Assembly: GCA_041446545.1 (NCBI GenBank)
Contig: JBGOEJ010000008.1
Location: 69,817 to 133,816 of the forward strand
Direction: 5' to 3'
DNA from: Fervidibacter canadensis
GTDB lineage: Bacteria; Armatimonadota; Fervidibacteria; Fervidibacterales; Fervidibacteraceae
Length of the DNA stretch: 64,000 bases
Made by a program: the position numbers and the translations under genes. Numbering within the stretch: position 1 is the stretch's first letter; each line of letters starts with the position of its first letter. Of the stretch, positions 8,378-17,559 are shown one piece after another. A model generated the notes under the pieces. That model made no database searches. It saw only the letters and a list, made by a program, of their open reading frames with translations, and had not been told where the DNA came from.

Positions 8378-8884
8378 ATGGAGCGACTGCCCGAAGAAGC
8401 GTTGTCACCACCTTCCCTTGACTTAGACCTTTTGCGCGACCTCATCGCCTTAGTGGAACGGGAAGGCTTAGCGGAGTTGACCGTCCGTTGGGGCGATGTG
8501 GTTATCACCGTGCGAGGGCAAAGGGCAATGCCTTCGGCGGTTGTTCCTTCTTTGCCCTCCCCGTCGCCTTCCCCTGCTGTCTCATCCCGCTTGTCGCGGA
8601 AGGAACGACCTGCGCCAACACCTTCCGTCCCTGAGGAGCGCCTCTTTCGCATCACTGCCCCCTTGACAGGCGTGTTTTATTCTCGCCCCCGCCCTGATGC
8701 TTCGCCTTTCGTTTCTGTCGGTTCTCCTGTGGAAGCGGGGCAAGTCGTTGCCCTCGTGGAAGCGATGAAGTTTTTCAACGAGGTGCGCAGTGAAGTCAGC
8801 GGCATCGTCCGAGAAATCGTCGCCAAAGATGGGCAACTGGTGCGGCACGGTGACACCCTTATCGTCGTGGAACGAAAGGATTGA
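8378..8884 (+). CDS. accB: Biotin carboxyl carrier protein of acetyl-CoA carboxylase
   Basis: 168 residues. AccB carries biotin between the carboxylase and transferase subunits in the first step of fatty-acid synthesis. An N-terminal helical segment, a Pro/Ser/Ala-rich linker (about 50-85) and a C-terminal biotinyl domain are visible. The biotinylated Lys is in EAMKFFNEV at about residue 131; the classical motif is EAMKM, so the residue after Lys is Phe here. accC is not in the window, which is unusual because accB and accC are often adjacent. secD follows 18 bp later. Confidence 0.93.
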   Translation: MERLPEEALSPPSLDLDLLRDLIALVEREGLAELTVRWGDVVITVRGQRAMPSAVVPSLPSPSPSPAVSSRLSRKERPAPTPSVPEERLFRITAPLTGVFYSRPRPDASPFVSVGSPVEAGQVVALVEAMKFFNEVRSEVSGIVREIVAKDGQLVRHGDTLIVVERKD

Positions 8885-8902
8885 CAGGAGGCGAAAAAGG
8901 AC

Positions 8903-10864
8903 ATGCCCGCTATCGTTCAACAACGCTTGTTTGTCACTTTTGTCGTGGTCATCACCGCCTTTTTGGTGGCGTTCCGACCCCTTCGCCTCGGTCCTTTTGA
9001 GGAGTATCGCGTGGAGTTGACGATGCGTTATCGCTTTCCCCAACCCTTTTCGGCTATCGCCAAAGACCGACCGATGGAACAACTGGTGGAAGACATGCTT
9101 CGCCAAGCCAAGATGGACTTGGCAGAAGTGGAAACGGTCGGTGAACATCTGTTGGTCATCCGCGATGAGGCGTCCACCGTCAGCGAGGCGTTGAGACATC
9201 AAGAGCGCATCCAGCGACTGATGCGCCGTCGTTTCCCTCAAGCGACCCTCGTGGAATTTGAGCGGCAAGAGAAGGGCGAAAAGCCTGTCTGGCAAGTAGG
9301 GCGCTTGGGCATCTTCAAACCCACCCTCATTTTGCGGCTGGGCTTGGACTTGCAAGGCGGCAGCCGCATCGTCCTGCAATGCCGTCGGGCGGAGATGGTC
9401 TTTGATTTGGGCAAAGCCTTAGACCCCAACCAGCGTCTCGCTGCTCAAGAAAACATCACCGCCGAATTGCAACGGCAAGGTTTGCAAAACTTTGAGGTGC
9501 GCATAGATGAATCAGGGCGCATCGTTTTCGTCCGCAGCCAGTCTACCCCCCGAACGATTGATCGGGACGCCCGTCTTGTCTTGACAGTCTTGCGCCGCTT
9601 TTACGGTGACGCCAAAGAACTGTCGGAACGCCGCCGCTTTTTCCAAGTGACACCTGACCGCGTGGAAACAGTCCGCCAAATCATTGACCGACGCATCAAC
9701 AAATACGGCGTCACTGAACCCCAGATTTACCGCGAAGGGAGCGACCGCATCGTCGTGGAGATGCCCGGCGTGCGCAATCCCGAGGAAGCGCTGCGGCTCA
9801 TCGGCGAAATCGGCGAACTGGAATTTCGCGGCGTGCCTGATAAGTATCGTGTGGAAGAGGTGCGGGAAGGCGAGCAGCAAAAGGTGATTTTCCGTGACGC
9901 CCAGGGCAAGGAAGTGCCGCCCTATCAGGTCTACGCCGAATCACCCCTCATCGTCACGGGAGCGAACTTGAAACCGCCCGTCACCGTCTACATCGACCCC
10001 ACTGCCATCAACCCCCGCGAGCGGGTGCAAGTGCACTTGGAGTTTGACCGAGAAGGCGCCCGCAAATTTGACGACTATGCCCGCCGCCATGTCGGCAAGC
10101 ATGTTGCCATCTGGTATGACCGAGAATGCATCAGCGCTCCCGTCTTGGAGTCGTCCTACTACGGCGGGCGTGCCACTATCACGGGCATCCAATCTGCCGA
10201 AGAAGCCAATCTGCTCAAAGTCGTTTTGGAAGCGGGCGCTTTGCCCGTTCCCGTCTCGGTGCTTTGGCGCCAGAGCATTTCGCCAACTTTGGGCACAGAC
10301 ACCATTTACAAGAGCCTTAATGCCGCCCTCCTCGCTGCTTTCCTCATCGCTGCCTTCATGATTGGCTACTACCGTTTGCCGGGATTGCTGGCGTGTGTGG
10401 CGCTGGCGATGTATGTCGTTTTGGTGCTGGCGTTTATGAGCCTGCAAGTCGGTCAATGGCGACCCGTCTTGACGCTCCCGGGCATCGTCGGGTTGATCAT
10501 TTCGCTGGGCATGGCGGTGGATGTCAATGTCATCTCCTTTGAGCGGTTGAAGGAAGAGTTGCGGGCAGGCAAACCTATCCGCACGGCTGTGGAACTTGCC
10601 TTTGACCGCTCATGGACGGCGATTTTGGACGCCCATGTGACCATCTTGATCGCTGCCGCCATCCTTTACTACTTCGGGACAGGTCCCGTGCGCGGCTTTG
10701 CGACGACGCTGACAGTCGGGACGCTGGCAAACCTCTTTAGCGCTTTCTTCTCCGTGCGAGGGATGATGGAATGGTTGGTGCGGACAAGACTGGGCGAACA
10801 TCGCCCCCTCTTTTTGACTTTTGCCGACTTACCAGCCGTGCGACGCCTCGTCGCTGGGAGTTGA
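8903..10864 (+). CDS. secD: Protein translocase subunit SecD
   Basis: 653 residues. SecD works with SecF to use the proton gradient to complete export of proteins across the inner membrane. One N-terminal membrane segment (RLFVTFVVVITAFLVAF), a large periplasmic P1 region beginning LRLGLDLQGGSRIVLQ, then a cluster of five membrane helices with SLGMAVDVNVISFERLKEE, the conserved D-containing helix, complete the family layout. ATG behind AGGAGG. It is followed by secF, 41 bp apart. Confidence 0.97.
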   Translation: MPAIVQQRLFVTFVVVITAFLVAFRPLRLGPFEEYRVELTMRYRFPQPFSAIAKDRPMEQLVEDMLRQAKMDLAEVETVGEHLLVIRDEASTVSEALRHQERIQRLMRRRFPQATLVEFERQEKGEKPVWQVGRLGIFKPTLILRLGLDLQGGSRIVLQCRRAEMVFDLGKALDPNQRLAAQENITAELQRQGLQNFEVRIDESGRIVFVRSQSTPRTIDRDARLVLTVLRRFYGDAKELSERRRFFQVTPDRVETVRQIIDRRINKYGVTEPQIYREGSDRIVVEMPGVRNPEEALRLIGEIGELEFRGVPDKYRVEEVREGEQQKVIFRDAQGKEVPPYQVYAESPLIVTGANLKPPVTVYIDPTAINPRERVQVHLEFDREGARKFDDYARRHVGKHVAIWYDRECISAPVLESSYYGGRATITGIQSAEEANLLKVVLEAGALPVPVSVLWRQSISPTLGTDTIYKSLNAALLAAFLIAAFMIGYYRLPGLLACVALAMYVVLVLAFMSLQVGQWRPVLTLPGIVGLIISLGMAVDVNVISFERLKEELRAGKPIRTAVELAFDRSWTAILDAHVTILIAAAILYYFGTGPVRGFATTLTVGTLANLFSAFFSVRGMMEWLVRTRLGEHRPLFLTFADLPAVRRLVAGS

Positions 10865-10905
10865 CGAACTTTCAGAAAGCGTTGCCGACGGAGGGATGAG
10901 AACCG

Positions 10906-12054
10906 ATGCAAGGGACAACGATGGCGCCGACAGAACGCATTGATTTGGTCGGCAAGACCCGTCTTTGGTTAGGCATCGCCGTTGCCGTCATGGTCATCGG
11001 TTTTTTAGGGCTAACGGTGCGAGGGCTCAACTTAGGCTTGGACTTCACAGGCGGCGCCCTCTACCAGTTTCGCTTCCCGCAAAAAGTTGCCACGACGACC
11101 CGCGAGGAAGTGCGGTTGGCAGGAGAAGTCCGAAGCCTCTTGCGGCAACTGCGGTTGCCCTCCGAACCCGTCATCCAAGTCGCCGAAGGAGACACGCTGC
11201 TGATTCGCTTGAAACTGCAGAGCGAGCGGGAAAGCGAACGATGGCGGAAGTCTATCGCCCAAGCCCTCAAAAAGCGCTACCCCAACATTGAAGAAGCAAC
11301 GGCTGAATTCATCGGTTCCACCATCGGCAGTGAACTGACAGCAGCGGCGGTGTGGGGAACGATTCTGGGTTTGTTGGGCATCTCAGCGTGGATTTGGTTG
11401 CGCTACCAAATCTTGGGTGCAGGTTGGCTCTTTGCCCTCGGCGCCCTCTTCGCCCTCGCCCACGATGTCCTTGTCCTTGTCGGCTTTGTCGCATGGGCGC
11501 AAATTGAGGTCAACAGTGCCTTCATCGCTGCCTTGCTGACGGTCGCCGGTTACTCGGTGCAAGACACTGTCATCATTTACGACCGCATCCGAGAGAACTT
11601 GCGGTTGCGGCAAGGTTGGTCACTGGAGCGCGTCGTTAATTTCAGCCTGTTGGAAACGATGGCGCGCTCCATCAACACTTCCTTGACGACCGCGCTCTCT
11701 CTTATCGTCATTTTGCTGGTAGGCGGCGTTGCGGTCAAGCCTTTAGCCCTTTCCCTGCTCTTTGGCATCGTGTCAGGAACTTACTCGTCCATCTTCATTG
11801 CAGCCCCGTTGGTGCTGGTGTTGCAGAAGTGGTGGGCGAAGCGGCAAGCGGAGCGCCCGCAGCCCGTCAGGGTAGCCCGACCGACTATCGCAGGCGAACG
11901 GCGCCCTATCTTGCAATTACCGACGGAAAGGACAGCCCCTCTCCCTTCCTCTCCTTCGCAAGAAAGTGGAGAGGAAGCGAAAGCCCCTACCGGCACCATC
12001 CTTCGCCCGACCCCAACTACCCCGCCCCGTCGGCGACGCAAGCGACGGCGTTGA
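10906..12054 (+). CDS. secF: Protein translocase subunit SecF
   Basis: 382 residues, partner of SecD. Shows LGLDFTGGALYQFRF at the start of the periplasmic domain, then membrane helices with YSVQDTVIIYDRIRENL and RSINTSLTTALSLIVI, all conserved in SecF. The C-terminal 60 residues are a Pro/Ser-rich tail ending in a basic RRRRKRRR run, longer than in most SecF proteins and probably cytoplasmic. ATG behind GGAGGG. Confidence 0.97.
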   Translation: MQGTTMAPTERIDLVGKTRLWLGIAVAVMVIGFLGLTVRGLNLGLDFTGGALYQFRFPQKVATTTREEVRLAGEVRSLLRQLRLPSEPVIQVAEGDTLLIRLKLQSERESERWRKSIAQALKKRYPNIEEATAEFIGSTIGSELTAAAVWGTILGLLGISAWIWLRYQILGAGWLFALGALFALAHDVLVLVGFVAWAQIEVNSAFIAALLTVAGYSVQDTVIIYDRIRENLRLRQGWSLERVVNFSLLETMARSINTSLTTALSLIVILLVGGVAVKPLALSLLFGIVSGTYSSIFIAAPLVLVLQKWWAKRQAERPQPVRVARPTIAGERRPILQLPTERTAPLPSSPSQESGEEAKAPTGTILRPTPTTPPRRRRKRRR

Positions 12055-12116
12055 TCGGTTCATCTATCGGCGCAACCGGTGAAAATTTCGCCTGAAAGGA
12101 AGGAGGCGACAAAAAT

Positions 12117-12848
12117 ATGCAGTGGCAGCGCCCCGACGGGCGCGCCCCTGATCAAATGCGTCCTATCCGCCTCGTGCGCGGCTGGCACCGTTTTGCTGAA
12201 GGCTCTTGCCTCATTGAAGTCGGCAACACGCGGGTATTATGCACGGCATCGGTGTTAGACCGCGTGCCTCCTTTCCTCAAGGGCACTAACTCTGGCTGGG
12301 TGACTGCCGAGTATGGAATGCTTCCTCGCGCCACCGTCACGCGAAACGAACGGGAAGCCCGCATAGGGCGACAAGACAGTCGCTCTGTGGAAATTCAACG
12401 GCTCATCGGGCGATGCCTTCGGGCAGCGGTGGACTTGTCGGCGTTGGGGGAACGGACGATTGTCGTGGACTGCGATGTCCTTCAAGGTGACGGAGGCACC
12501 CGCGTCGCTGCCATCACGGGAGGCTTCGTTGCCTTAGTGGAAGCCCTTTGGCGGTTGCAGCAGGAAGGTATCCTCAAAAAGTTGCCCATTTACGGTTGTC
12601 TTGCTGCCGTCAGCGTCGGCATCGTCAATCGTCAGATGCTTTTAGACCTCAACTACGACGAAGACTCTCGCGCCAGCGTGGACATGAATGTGGCGATGTT
12701 GGAGGACGGGCGTTTCGTGGAGATTCAAGCGACGGCTGAAGGCGAAGCCTTCCACAAAGAGCAATTGGATCAACTCCTCGCCCTTGCCCAAAAAGGCATT
12801 CGCCAACTCATTGCCCTGCAAAAGAAAGTGCTGGAAGGCATCCTTTGA
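12117..12848 (+). CDS. rph: Ribonuclease PH
   Basis: 243-residue phosphorolytic 3'-5' exoribonuclease that trims tRNA 3' ends. The N-terminus RPDGRAPDQMRPI, the RVPPFLKGTNSGWVTAEYGMLP block, and DCDVLQGDGGTRVAAITGG are diagnostic. Length is normal. ATG behind AGGAAGGAGG. It converges on hom with 39 bp between stops. Confidence 0.96.
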   Translation: MQWQRPDGRAPDQMRPIRLVRGWHRFAEGSCLIEVGNTRVLCTASVLDRVPPFLKGTNSGWVTAEYGMLPRATVTRNEREARIGRQDSRSVEIQRLIGRCLRAAVDLSALGERTIVVDCDVLQGDGGTRVAAITGGFVALVEALWRLQQEGILKKLPIYGCLAAVSVGIVNRQMLLDLNYDEDSRASVDMNVAMLEDGRFVEIQATAEGEAFHKEQLDQLLALAQKGIRQLIALQKKVLEGIL

Positions 12849-12887
12849 CTTTTTTCTGCTTCCTGTCCTTCGTCGTTTCCTCCCTAC

Positions 12888-14186
12888 TCACTCGCTTTCT
12901 ACCCACAAAGGGGGGCGGACATGGTGGACGACATCCAAGCGTTGGATTTCGTCCAGCGATTTTTTCAGGGCGGCAAAGGGCGTCTTGTGGGTGACCCAAA
13001 CGATTTGGGCTCTTTCGCCCCGACTCTCTCGTTGCACGACCGAAGCGATGCTCACTCGGTTCGTCCCAAAAACGGAGGCGATTTTCGCCAAAACCCCCGG
13101 TCGGTCTACGACTTCCATCCGCAAGCAAAAGCGACTTTCCACTTCGCTGATGGGCTTAAGGTGGGCGTGAGGGCGACAAGTGCAAACGATGCGGGCTTTA
13201 GAGCCAAAGACAATATTTCGGGCGGCATCCAAGATGTCGCTGACGACACTGTTGCCCGTCGGCGCCCCACCTGCCCCTTGCCCGTAAAACATCAACCGAC
13301 CGACATTCTCGCCCTCTACCAAGATGGCGTTGAATTGGTCGCTAACGGCGGCTAACGGATGGGTTTTGGGAACCATCGTCGGATGAACCCGAACCTCAAT
13401 CGCCTCTCCTTCTTGCCTTGCGATCGCCAGCAATTTGATGGCGTAACCCAACTCGTCGGCATAGCGGATGTCTGTTGGCTCTATCATTCGGATGCCCTCC
13501 CGATAAACCGCCTCCACGCGGATGCGATAGCCAAAGGCGATGGCAGCAAGGATGGCGATTTTGTAGGTAGCGTCATGCCCATCCACATCGTCGGTCGGGT
13601 CGGCTTCCGCAAAGCCTTTTTGCTGGGCTTCCTTCAGTGCCTGCTCAAAACTCATCCCATCACGGCTCATGCGGGTGAGGATGTAATTGGTCGTGCCGTT
13701 GACGATGCCGACGATGCGGTGAACCCGTTCACCGGCGAGGCTTTGTTTGAGGGCAGCGATGATCGGGATGCCGCCAGCGACGCTGGCTTCAAAGTAGACA
13801 TCTGTGCCCATCTCTTTGGCGGCATCCAGCAATTCGCTCCCCCGCTTTGCCAGCAACTCTTTGTTGGCGGTGACGACCGATTTGCCGTTTTTGATGGCAG
13901 TCATCAAAAGTTCGTAGGCAGGCTCTAACCCGCCCATCACCTCCACAACAATGTCCACCAACGGGTCGTGGACGATGCGGAAGGGGTCAGTCGTGTAAAG
14001 GTCTGGTGGCAGCGGGACAGGACGGGGCTTTTTCGGATTACGGACAGCGACCTTAACGATCTCCAATCGGCAGCGGGCACGATGGGCGATCAAGTCGGCG
14101 TTTTTTAGCAAGATGTTGACCGTTCCGCAGCCGACGACGCCCATTCCCAGAAAACCTAATCGCACGACAGGTTTGTCGTCTGGCAA
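12888..14186 (-). CDS. hom: Homoserine dehydrogenase
   Basis: 432 residues. Hom reduces aspartate semialdehyde to homoserine on the way to threonine and methionine. NAD(P)-binding GFLGMGVVGCGTVNIL, the VVTANKELLA block, GIVNGTTNYILTRM and MFYGQGAGGAPTGNSVVSD are all present, and a C-terminal ACT domain (VVDRPGVLAKIASVFG) suggests allosteric control. I chose a TTG start seven bases after GGAGGG; the longer frame upstream contains a heptanucleotide repeat and no good site. thrB and thrC are not in the window. Confidence 0.94.
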   Translation of the reverse strand: MPDDKPVVRLGFLGMGVVGCGTVNILLKNADLIAHRARCRLEIVKVAVRNPKKPRPVPLPPDLYTTDPFRIVHDPLVDIVVEVMGGLEPAYELLMTAIKNGKSVVTANKELLAKRGSELLDAAKEMGTDVYFEASVAGGIPIIAALKQSLAGERVHRIVGIVNGTTNYILTRMSRDGMSFEQALKEAQQKGFAEADPTDDVDGHDATYKIAILAAIAFGYRIRVEAVYREGIRMIEPTDIRYADELGYAIKLLAIARQEGEAIEVRVHPTMVPKTHPLAAVSDQFNAILVEGENVGRLMFYGQGAGGAPTGNSVVSDILDAARNIVFGSKARIVCTCRPHAHLKPISEVESRFCLRMEVVDRPGVLAKIASVFGTNRVSIASVVQRESRGERAQIVWVTHKTPFAALKKSLDEIQRLDVVHHVRPPLWVESE

Positions 14187-14214
14187 AAGGCATCCCTCCG
14201 TTCCTTTTCTTCCA

Positions 14215-14242
14215 TCCCGCGCCCTGCGTCCCTCGTCCCGTT
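14215..14242. repeat. Heptanucleotide repeat, four units, upstream of hom
   Basis: Four consecutive 7-base units of the form YCCCNCG: TCCCGCG, CCCTGCG, TCCCTCG, TCCCGTT. On the other strand they read CGNGGGR. It lies upstream of the chosen hom start. Similar arrays occur at 20578, 28965 and in weaker form at 15084 and 16152. Confidence 0.55.
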
Positions 14243-14263
14243 TGCATGGCAGGGACGATTTTG

Positions 14264-15004
14264 TCACGGCGACCGAAGGACTTGCACCTGCCAGCCGATT
14301 AAGTCCAGCGCTTCTATGCGGGCGTCGCCTGCCGTCGTCGGTTCAGGGTTGAAAGCAGGGTTGGTCGGGAAAGTTTGATTGGAAGTTAGCGGGATGGAAA
14401 TGAATTCGTTGCCACTGACTCCTAACCCATCAAAGCCTTGTCGGGGGGTGTTGTCGTTGGGGTCAAGGCGAAGTTCATCCACGCTGATGAAGTTCACCTC
14501 AATACGCTCTGGGATGGGTTGAGGGCTTGGCCAAAGTTGGCGCATGTCCAAAGTCACCCGCACTTGATTGGGTTGAAGGAAAGTCAACTCCAGCGGCGAC
14601 CCCAAGGGCTCTTGGCGGTAGTTCTCCAGCGTCGGATTGGTAACGCGATAGACAAGGGCTTGCCCGATCCCCGGCGCTGAGACCCGAATTTCCACGAAGT
14701 GGCTCAGGTTCGGTCCTTGACGGGGTTTACCCGTGCTTGGGTCAAGGTCGGCTTGGCGTGGCAAGGCTGCCCATCCATTGCCCCAAGGGGCCGTCAGAGA
14801 AGGCATCGGTCCTGTCAGTGGATTGCCGTCGTCGTCTATGGCGATGAAGTAAAAAAAGCGGGGGTCTAAAGGGGCGGCGTAGGTGAGGGTGAAAACTAAG
14901 CGGTCTTTTGAAACGCCGACGCCAGGCTGCGACGGGAATTTGGCACACCCCGTGAGCAAAACGAGGAGTCCGACGCCAAGCCATTGCCACCGACGAACGA
15001 GCAT
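14264..15004 (-). CDS. Putative lipoprotein, beta-rich
   Basis: 246 residues from an ATG behind AAGGAGG; an upstream ATG lacks a site. The N-terminus is a lipoprotein signal (LLVLLTGC lipobox with Cys near residue 20). The mature part is mostly predicted beta, with aromatic and Asp/Gly turns (YFIAIDDDGNPLTGPM). No named domain is recognised. The gene is followed by hom on the same strand, 77 bp away, but shared function is not obvious. Confidence 0.6.
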   Translation of the reverse strand: MLVRRWQWLGVGLLVLLTGCAKFPSQPGVGVSKDRLVFTLTYAAPLDPRFFYFIAIDDDGNPLTGPMPSLTAPWGNGWAALPRQADLDPSTGKPRQGPNLSHFVEIRVSAPGIGQALVYRVTNPTLENYRQEPLGSPLELTFLQPNQVRVTLDMRQLWPSPQPIPERIEVNFISVDELRLDPNDNTPRQGFDGLGVSGNEFISIPLTSNQTFPTNPAFNPEPTTAGDARIEALDLIGWQVQVLRSP

Positions 15005-15219
15005 TCCTCTTGCCTCCTTTTTTTCCGCTGGCGAAGTCCGACGCCTTTTTACCACCGACAAGGTTCATTGTGACCCTTTCTGCGCCCCTCGTCCCGTTAA
15101 TGATGCCCTTCAGAAAAACAAACCCGCTGACGAAATCGTCCAACGGAGCGGGCTGATTAGGTCGTCAACCCTTTGGGCAAAAAGGAAACGCTCAACCCTC
15201 AAAGGATGGTGAGTCGGTC

Positions 15220-16149
15220 ATGGACTTGTTTCGTCGTCATGAGAACAACCCAATCATCACGGTCAATGACTTACCGATGCCCGCCATCGCCGTTTACAAC
15301 CCTGGTGTGGCACAGGTGGGCGATGAAATCGTCCTTTTACTGCGGGTGGAGTTAGCCGATGGACGATCCAGCCTGCATGTCGCCCGCAGCAAAGACGGCG
15401 TGAACGACTGGGCAATTGACCCCAATCCCTTGCTGTCGCCGGGCGACCCCGACAGCCCCATCGCCGACTATGAAGAGGTCGGCTGCGAAGACCCCCGCAT
15501 CACCTACCTCGCTGATTACCGTGAGTGGTTCATCGCTTATGTCGCCGTCTCCGATGCGGGACCTTCGGTCGCTTTAGCGCGGACGAAAGATTTTCGCTCC
15601 GCTGAACGCATAGGGGTCGTTTTGCCACCGCCCAACAAGGATGCTGCCCTTTTCCCCCGTCGCATCAATGGCAAGTGGTTTATGCTCCATCGCCCGATGA
15701 TTGGCAAGATAGAGCACATTTGGCTGGCGGACTCCCCTGACCTCATCCATTGGGGGCATCCGCAAATTGTGTTGCGGGAACGGGGAGGGACTTGGTGGGA
15801 TGGCGAGCGAGTTGGGGCGGGCGCCGTGCCCATTGAAACGCCTGAAGGGTGGCTGATTATCTATCACGGCGTCAAAGAAGTCGCCCATGTGCCCAATTAT
15901 CGGTTAGGCTTGGCGCTGTTGGATTTGGACAACCCTCAGAAAGTCATCGCCCGATGTCGCTATCCTGTCCTCAGCCCTCATGCCGACTATGAACGGGTAG
16001 GCAATGGGCTCAACATCATCTTCACCTGCGGGGCGCTCGTCCGAGGGGACGAAGTGTGGCTTTACTACGGTGCCGCCGACACCTGCATCGGCTTGGCGAT
16101 CGCCAAGTTAAGCGACTTGTTGGATGCCGTTCGGGAAGGGAGCAACTAA
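15220..16149 (+). CDS. Glycoside hydrolase family 130-type enzyme
   Basis: 309 residues. A five-bladed beta-propeller of the GH130 family, which contains mannoside phosphorylases and beta-1,2-mannosidases. Diagnostic blocks are NPGVAQVGDEIVLLLRVE, GCEDPRITYL (catalytic Asp about residue 91), PNKDAALFPRRINGKWFMLHRP and GAGAVPIETPEGWLIIYHG. No signal peptide, so cytoplasmic. Which GH130 subfamily, and so phosphorolysis or hydrolysis, cannot be judged safely. ATG behind a moderate GGTGAG site. It has no obvious partner gene. Confidence 0.85.
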   Translation: MDLFRRHENNPIITVNDLPMPAIAVYNPGVAQVGDEIVLLLRVELADGRSSLHVARSKDGVNDWAIDPNPLLSPGDPDSPIADYEEVGCEDPRITYLADYREWFIAYVAVSDAGPSVALARTKDFRSAERIGVVLPPPNKDAALFPRRINGKWFMLHRPMIGKIEHIWLADSPDLIHWGHPQIVLRERGGTWWDGERVGAGAVPIETPEGWLIIYHGVKEVAHVPNYRLGLALLDLDNPQKVIARCRYPVLSPHADYERVGNGLNIIFTCGALVRGDEVWLYYGAADTCIGLAIAKLSDLLDAVREGSN

Positions 16150-16151
16150 AA

Positions 16152-16182
16152 CGAACGGGACGAGGACGGGGACGCGGGACGG
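16152..16182. repeat. Degenerate GGGACG repeat
   Basis: Four GGAC-containing units at 6, 6 and 7 base spacing directly after the GH130 stop codon. It is similar in composition to the heptanucleotide arrays elsewhere in the window. Confidence 0.4.
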
Positions 16183-16227
16183 GAAAGAGAAAAGGTGAGC
16201 GAAAGGGTTGGAGGAAAGGGGGATGCC

Positions 16228-17559
16228 TCATGAGGTTTTGTCGTATCTTTGGGATGGCTCTTGGAGAGCATCGGGACGGTCAGGGGGTAGCGGCGAAACT
16301 TGCGCCCTCCGTTGTAACTGAACCCGCACTTTGGTGATGCGACGGCGCTGCACTTCTTCTACGATGAAAGTGGCAAAAGGGGTAGTGACTTGCTCGCCAA
16401 CGGCGGGCAATCGCCCTAAGGTCGTCAGGATGAACCCGCCGACGGTGTTGAATTCGCCTTCGGGCAACTCCACACCGACGGCTTCTTCAAACTGTCGGCG
16501 GTCGGTGCGGGCATCCACGAGGAAAGTGTCGTCATCCACTCGCACGATCGGTTCTGCTTCGCGGTCGTGTTCATCCCTAAGTTCGCCGACAATCTCTTCC
16601 ACGATGTCCTCCAAAGTGACCAAACCTGCCGTCGCTCCATATTCGTCCAAGACGATGGCGATTTGCACCTGATGGGTGCGCATCTCTTGAAGCAACTCCC
16701 GAACCCGCTTTGTTTCGGGGACGAAGTAAGGCGTTCGGGCGATGGTTTTGGGGGTCGGTTGCCTTGCTCCATCGGCGATACTGGCGAGGATATCGTAGGC
16801 ATAAACGATGCCGACGATGTTGTCCAGCGTCCCGTCGTAAAGGGGAATGCGGGAGTGTCCCGTTTGCAAAATCGTTTCCATCACCTCGTCAAAGGTGCTA
16901 TCGGCAGGCAAGGCAACGATGTCGGGGCGAGGCACCATGATGTCTCTGACGACGATTTCTTCCAACTCCAAGATGTGCTCAGCGAGGGCATGTTCTTCGC
17001 GGTCAATGGCGCCTGCCTCCACGCCGGCGTCCAAGAGGGCAAAAATTTCGTCCAGTGTCAAAGGGGGTTGACGGTCAGGGTCGGCGCTAAGCAGGTGAAG
17101 GGTTCTTTTTGCGACGGCATAGACGAAGCGGTTGACAGGTAAAAAGAGGGCAACAAGCGACCGCCACAAGGGAAACCACCGCACCAAAAGGACTTCGGCT
17201 CTGGCGAATCCGATGCTTTTGGGCAACACCTCACAAAAAGTCATGATGCCCAAGGCAACCCCTAACCCGACGACTTCCCCCCAAGAAGGGGCGACCGATT
17301 CCACCATGTGCGTAAAGAGGGCGGAAGTGAGCAAGAGGAGCAAGGTGATGCCGACGAGGAGGCTGGAAAGGTTCGTCCGATCGTTGAGGAATTGCCAAAT
17401 CGCCATCCCTTGATGAGGCGATGCCGACCGCAGCAAGGCGCGCACCCGCCCCCGATTGGCTGCTACCAGACTGGCTTCTCCCAACGAACAGAGGGCGATG
17501 AGCAAAAGCATGAAGAAAAGCAGCGTCCCTTCCAAAAACCAACGAAGGTGTTCAGGCAT
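16228..17559 (-). CDS. CNNM/CorC-like CBS-domain membrane protein, copy 2
   Basis: 443 residues. Order: DUF21/CNNM transmembrane domain (about 1-190), CBS pair with ADSTFDEVMETILQTGHSRIPLYDG and the matching EYGATAGLVTLEDIVEEIVG, then a CorC/HlyC-type C-terminal domain (DARTDRRQFEEAVGVELP). Family members export Mg2+ or Co2+ or are called hemolysin-like. Its ATG overlaps the stop of the upstream paralogue by eight bases, so the two are co-translated. SD GGAGGGG. Confidence 0.9.
   Translation of the reverse strand: MPEHLRWFLEGTLLFFMLLLIALCSLGEASLVAANRGRVRALLRSASPHQGMAIWQFLNDRTNLSSLLVGITLLLLLTSALFTHMVESVAPSWGEVVGLGVALGIMTFCEVLPKSIGFARAEVLLVRWFPLWRSLVALFLPVNRFVYAVAKRTLHLLSADPDRQPPLTLDEIFALLDAGVEAGAIDREEHALAEHILELEEIVVRDIMVPRPDIVALPADSTFDEVMETILQTGHSRIPLYDGTLDNIVGIVYAYDILASIADGARQPTPKTIARTPYFVPETKRVRELLQEMRTHQVQIAIVLDEYGATAGLVTLEDIVEEIVGELRDEHDREAEPIVRVDDDTFLVDARTDRRQFEEAVGVELPEGEFNTVGGFILTTLGRLPAVGEQVTTPFATFIVEEVQRRRITKVRVQLQRRAQVSPLPPDRPDALQEPSQRYDKTS

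Noticed and set aside
12126..12144. GC-rich palindrome at the start of rph
   Set aside because: It encodes the conserved RPDGRAP motif of RNase PH, so codon usage explains it.
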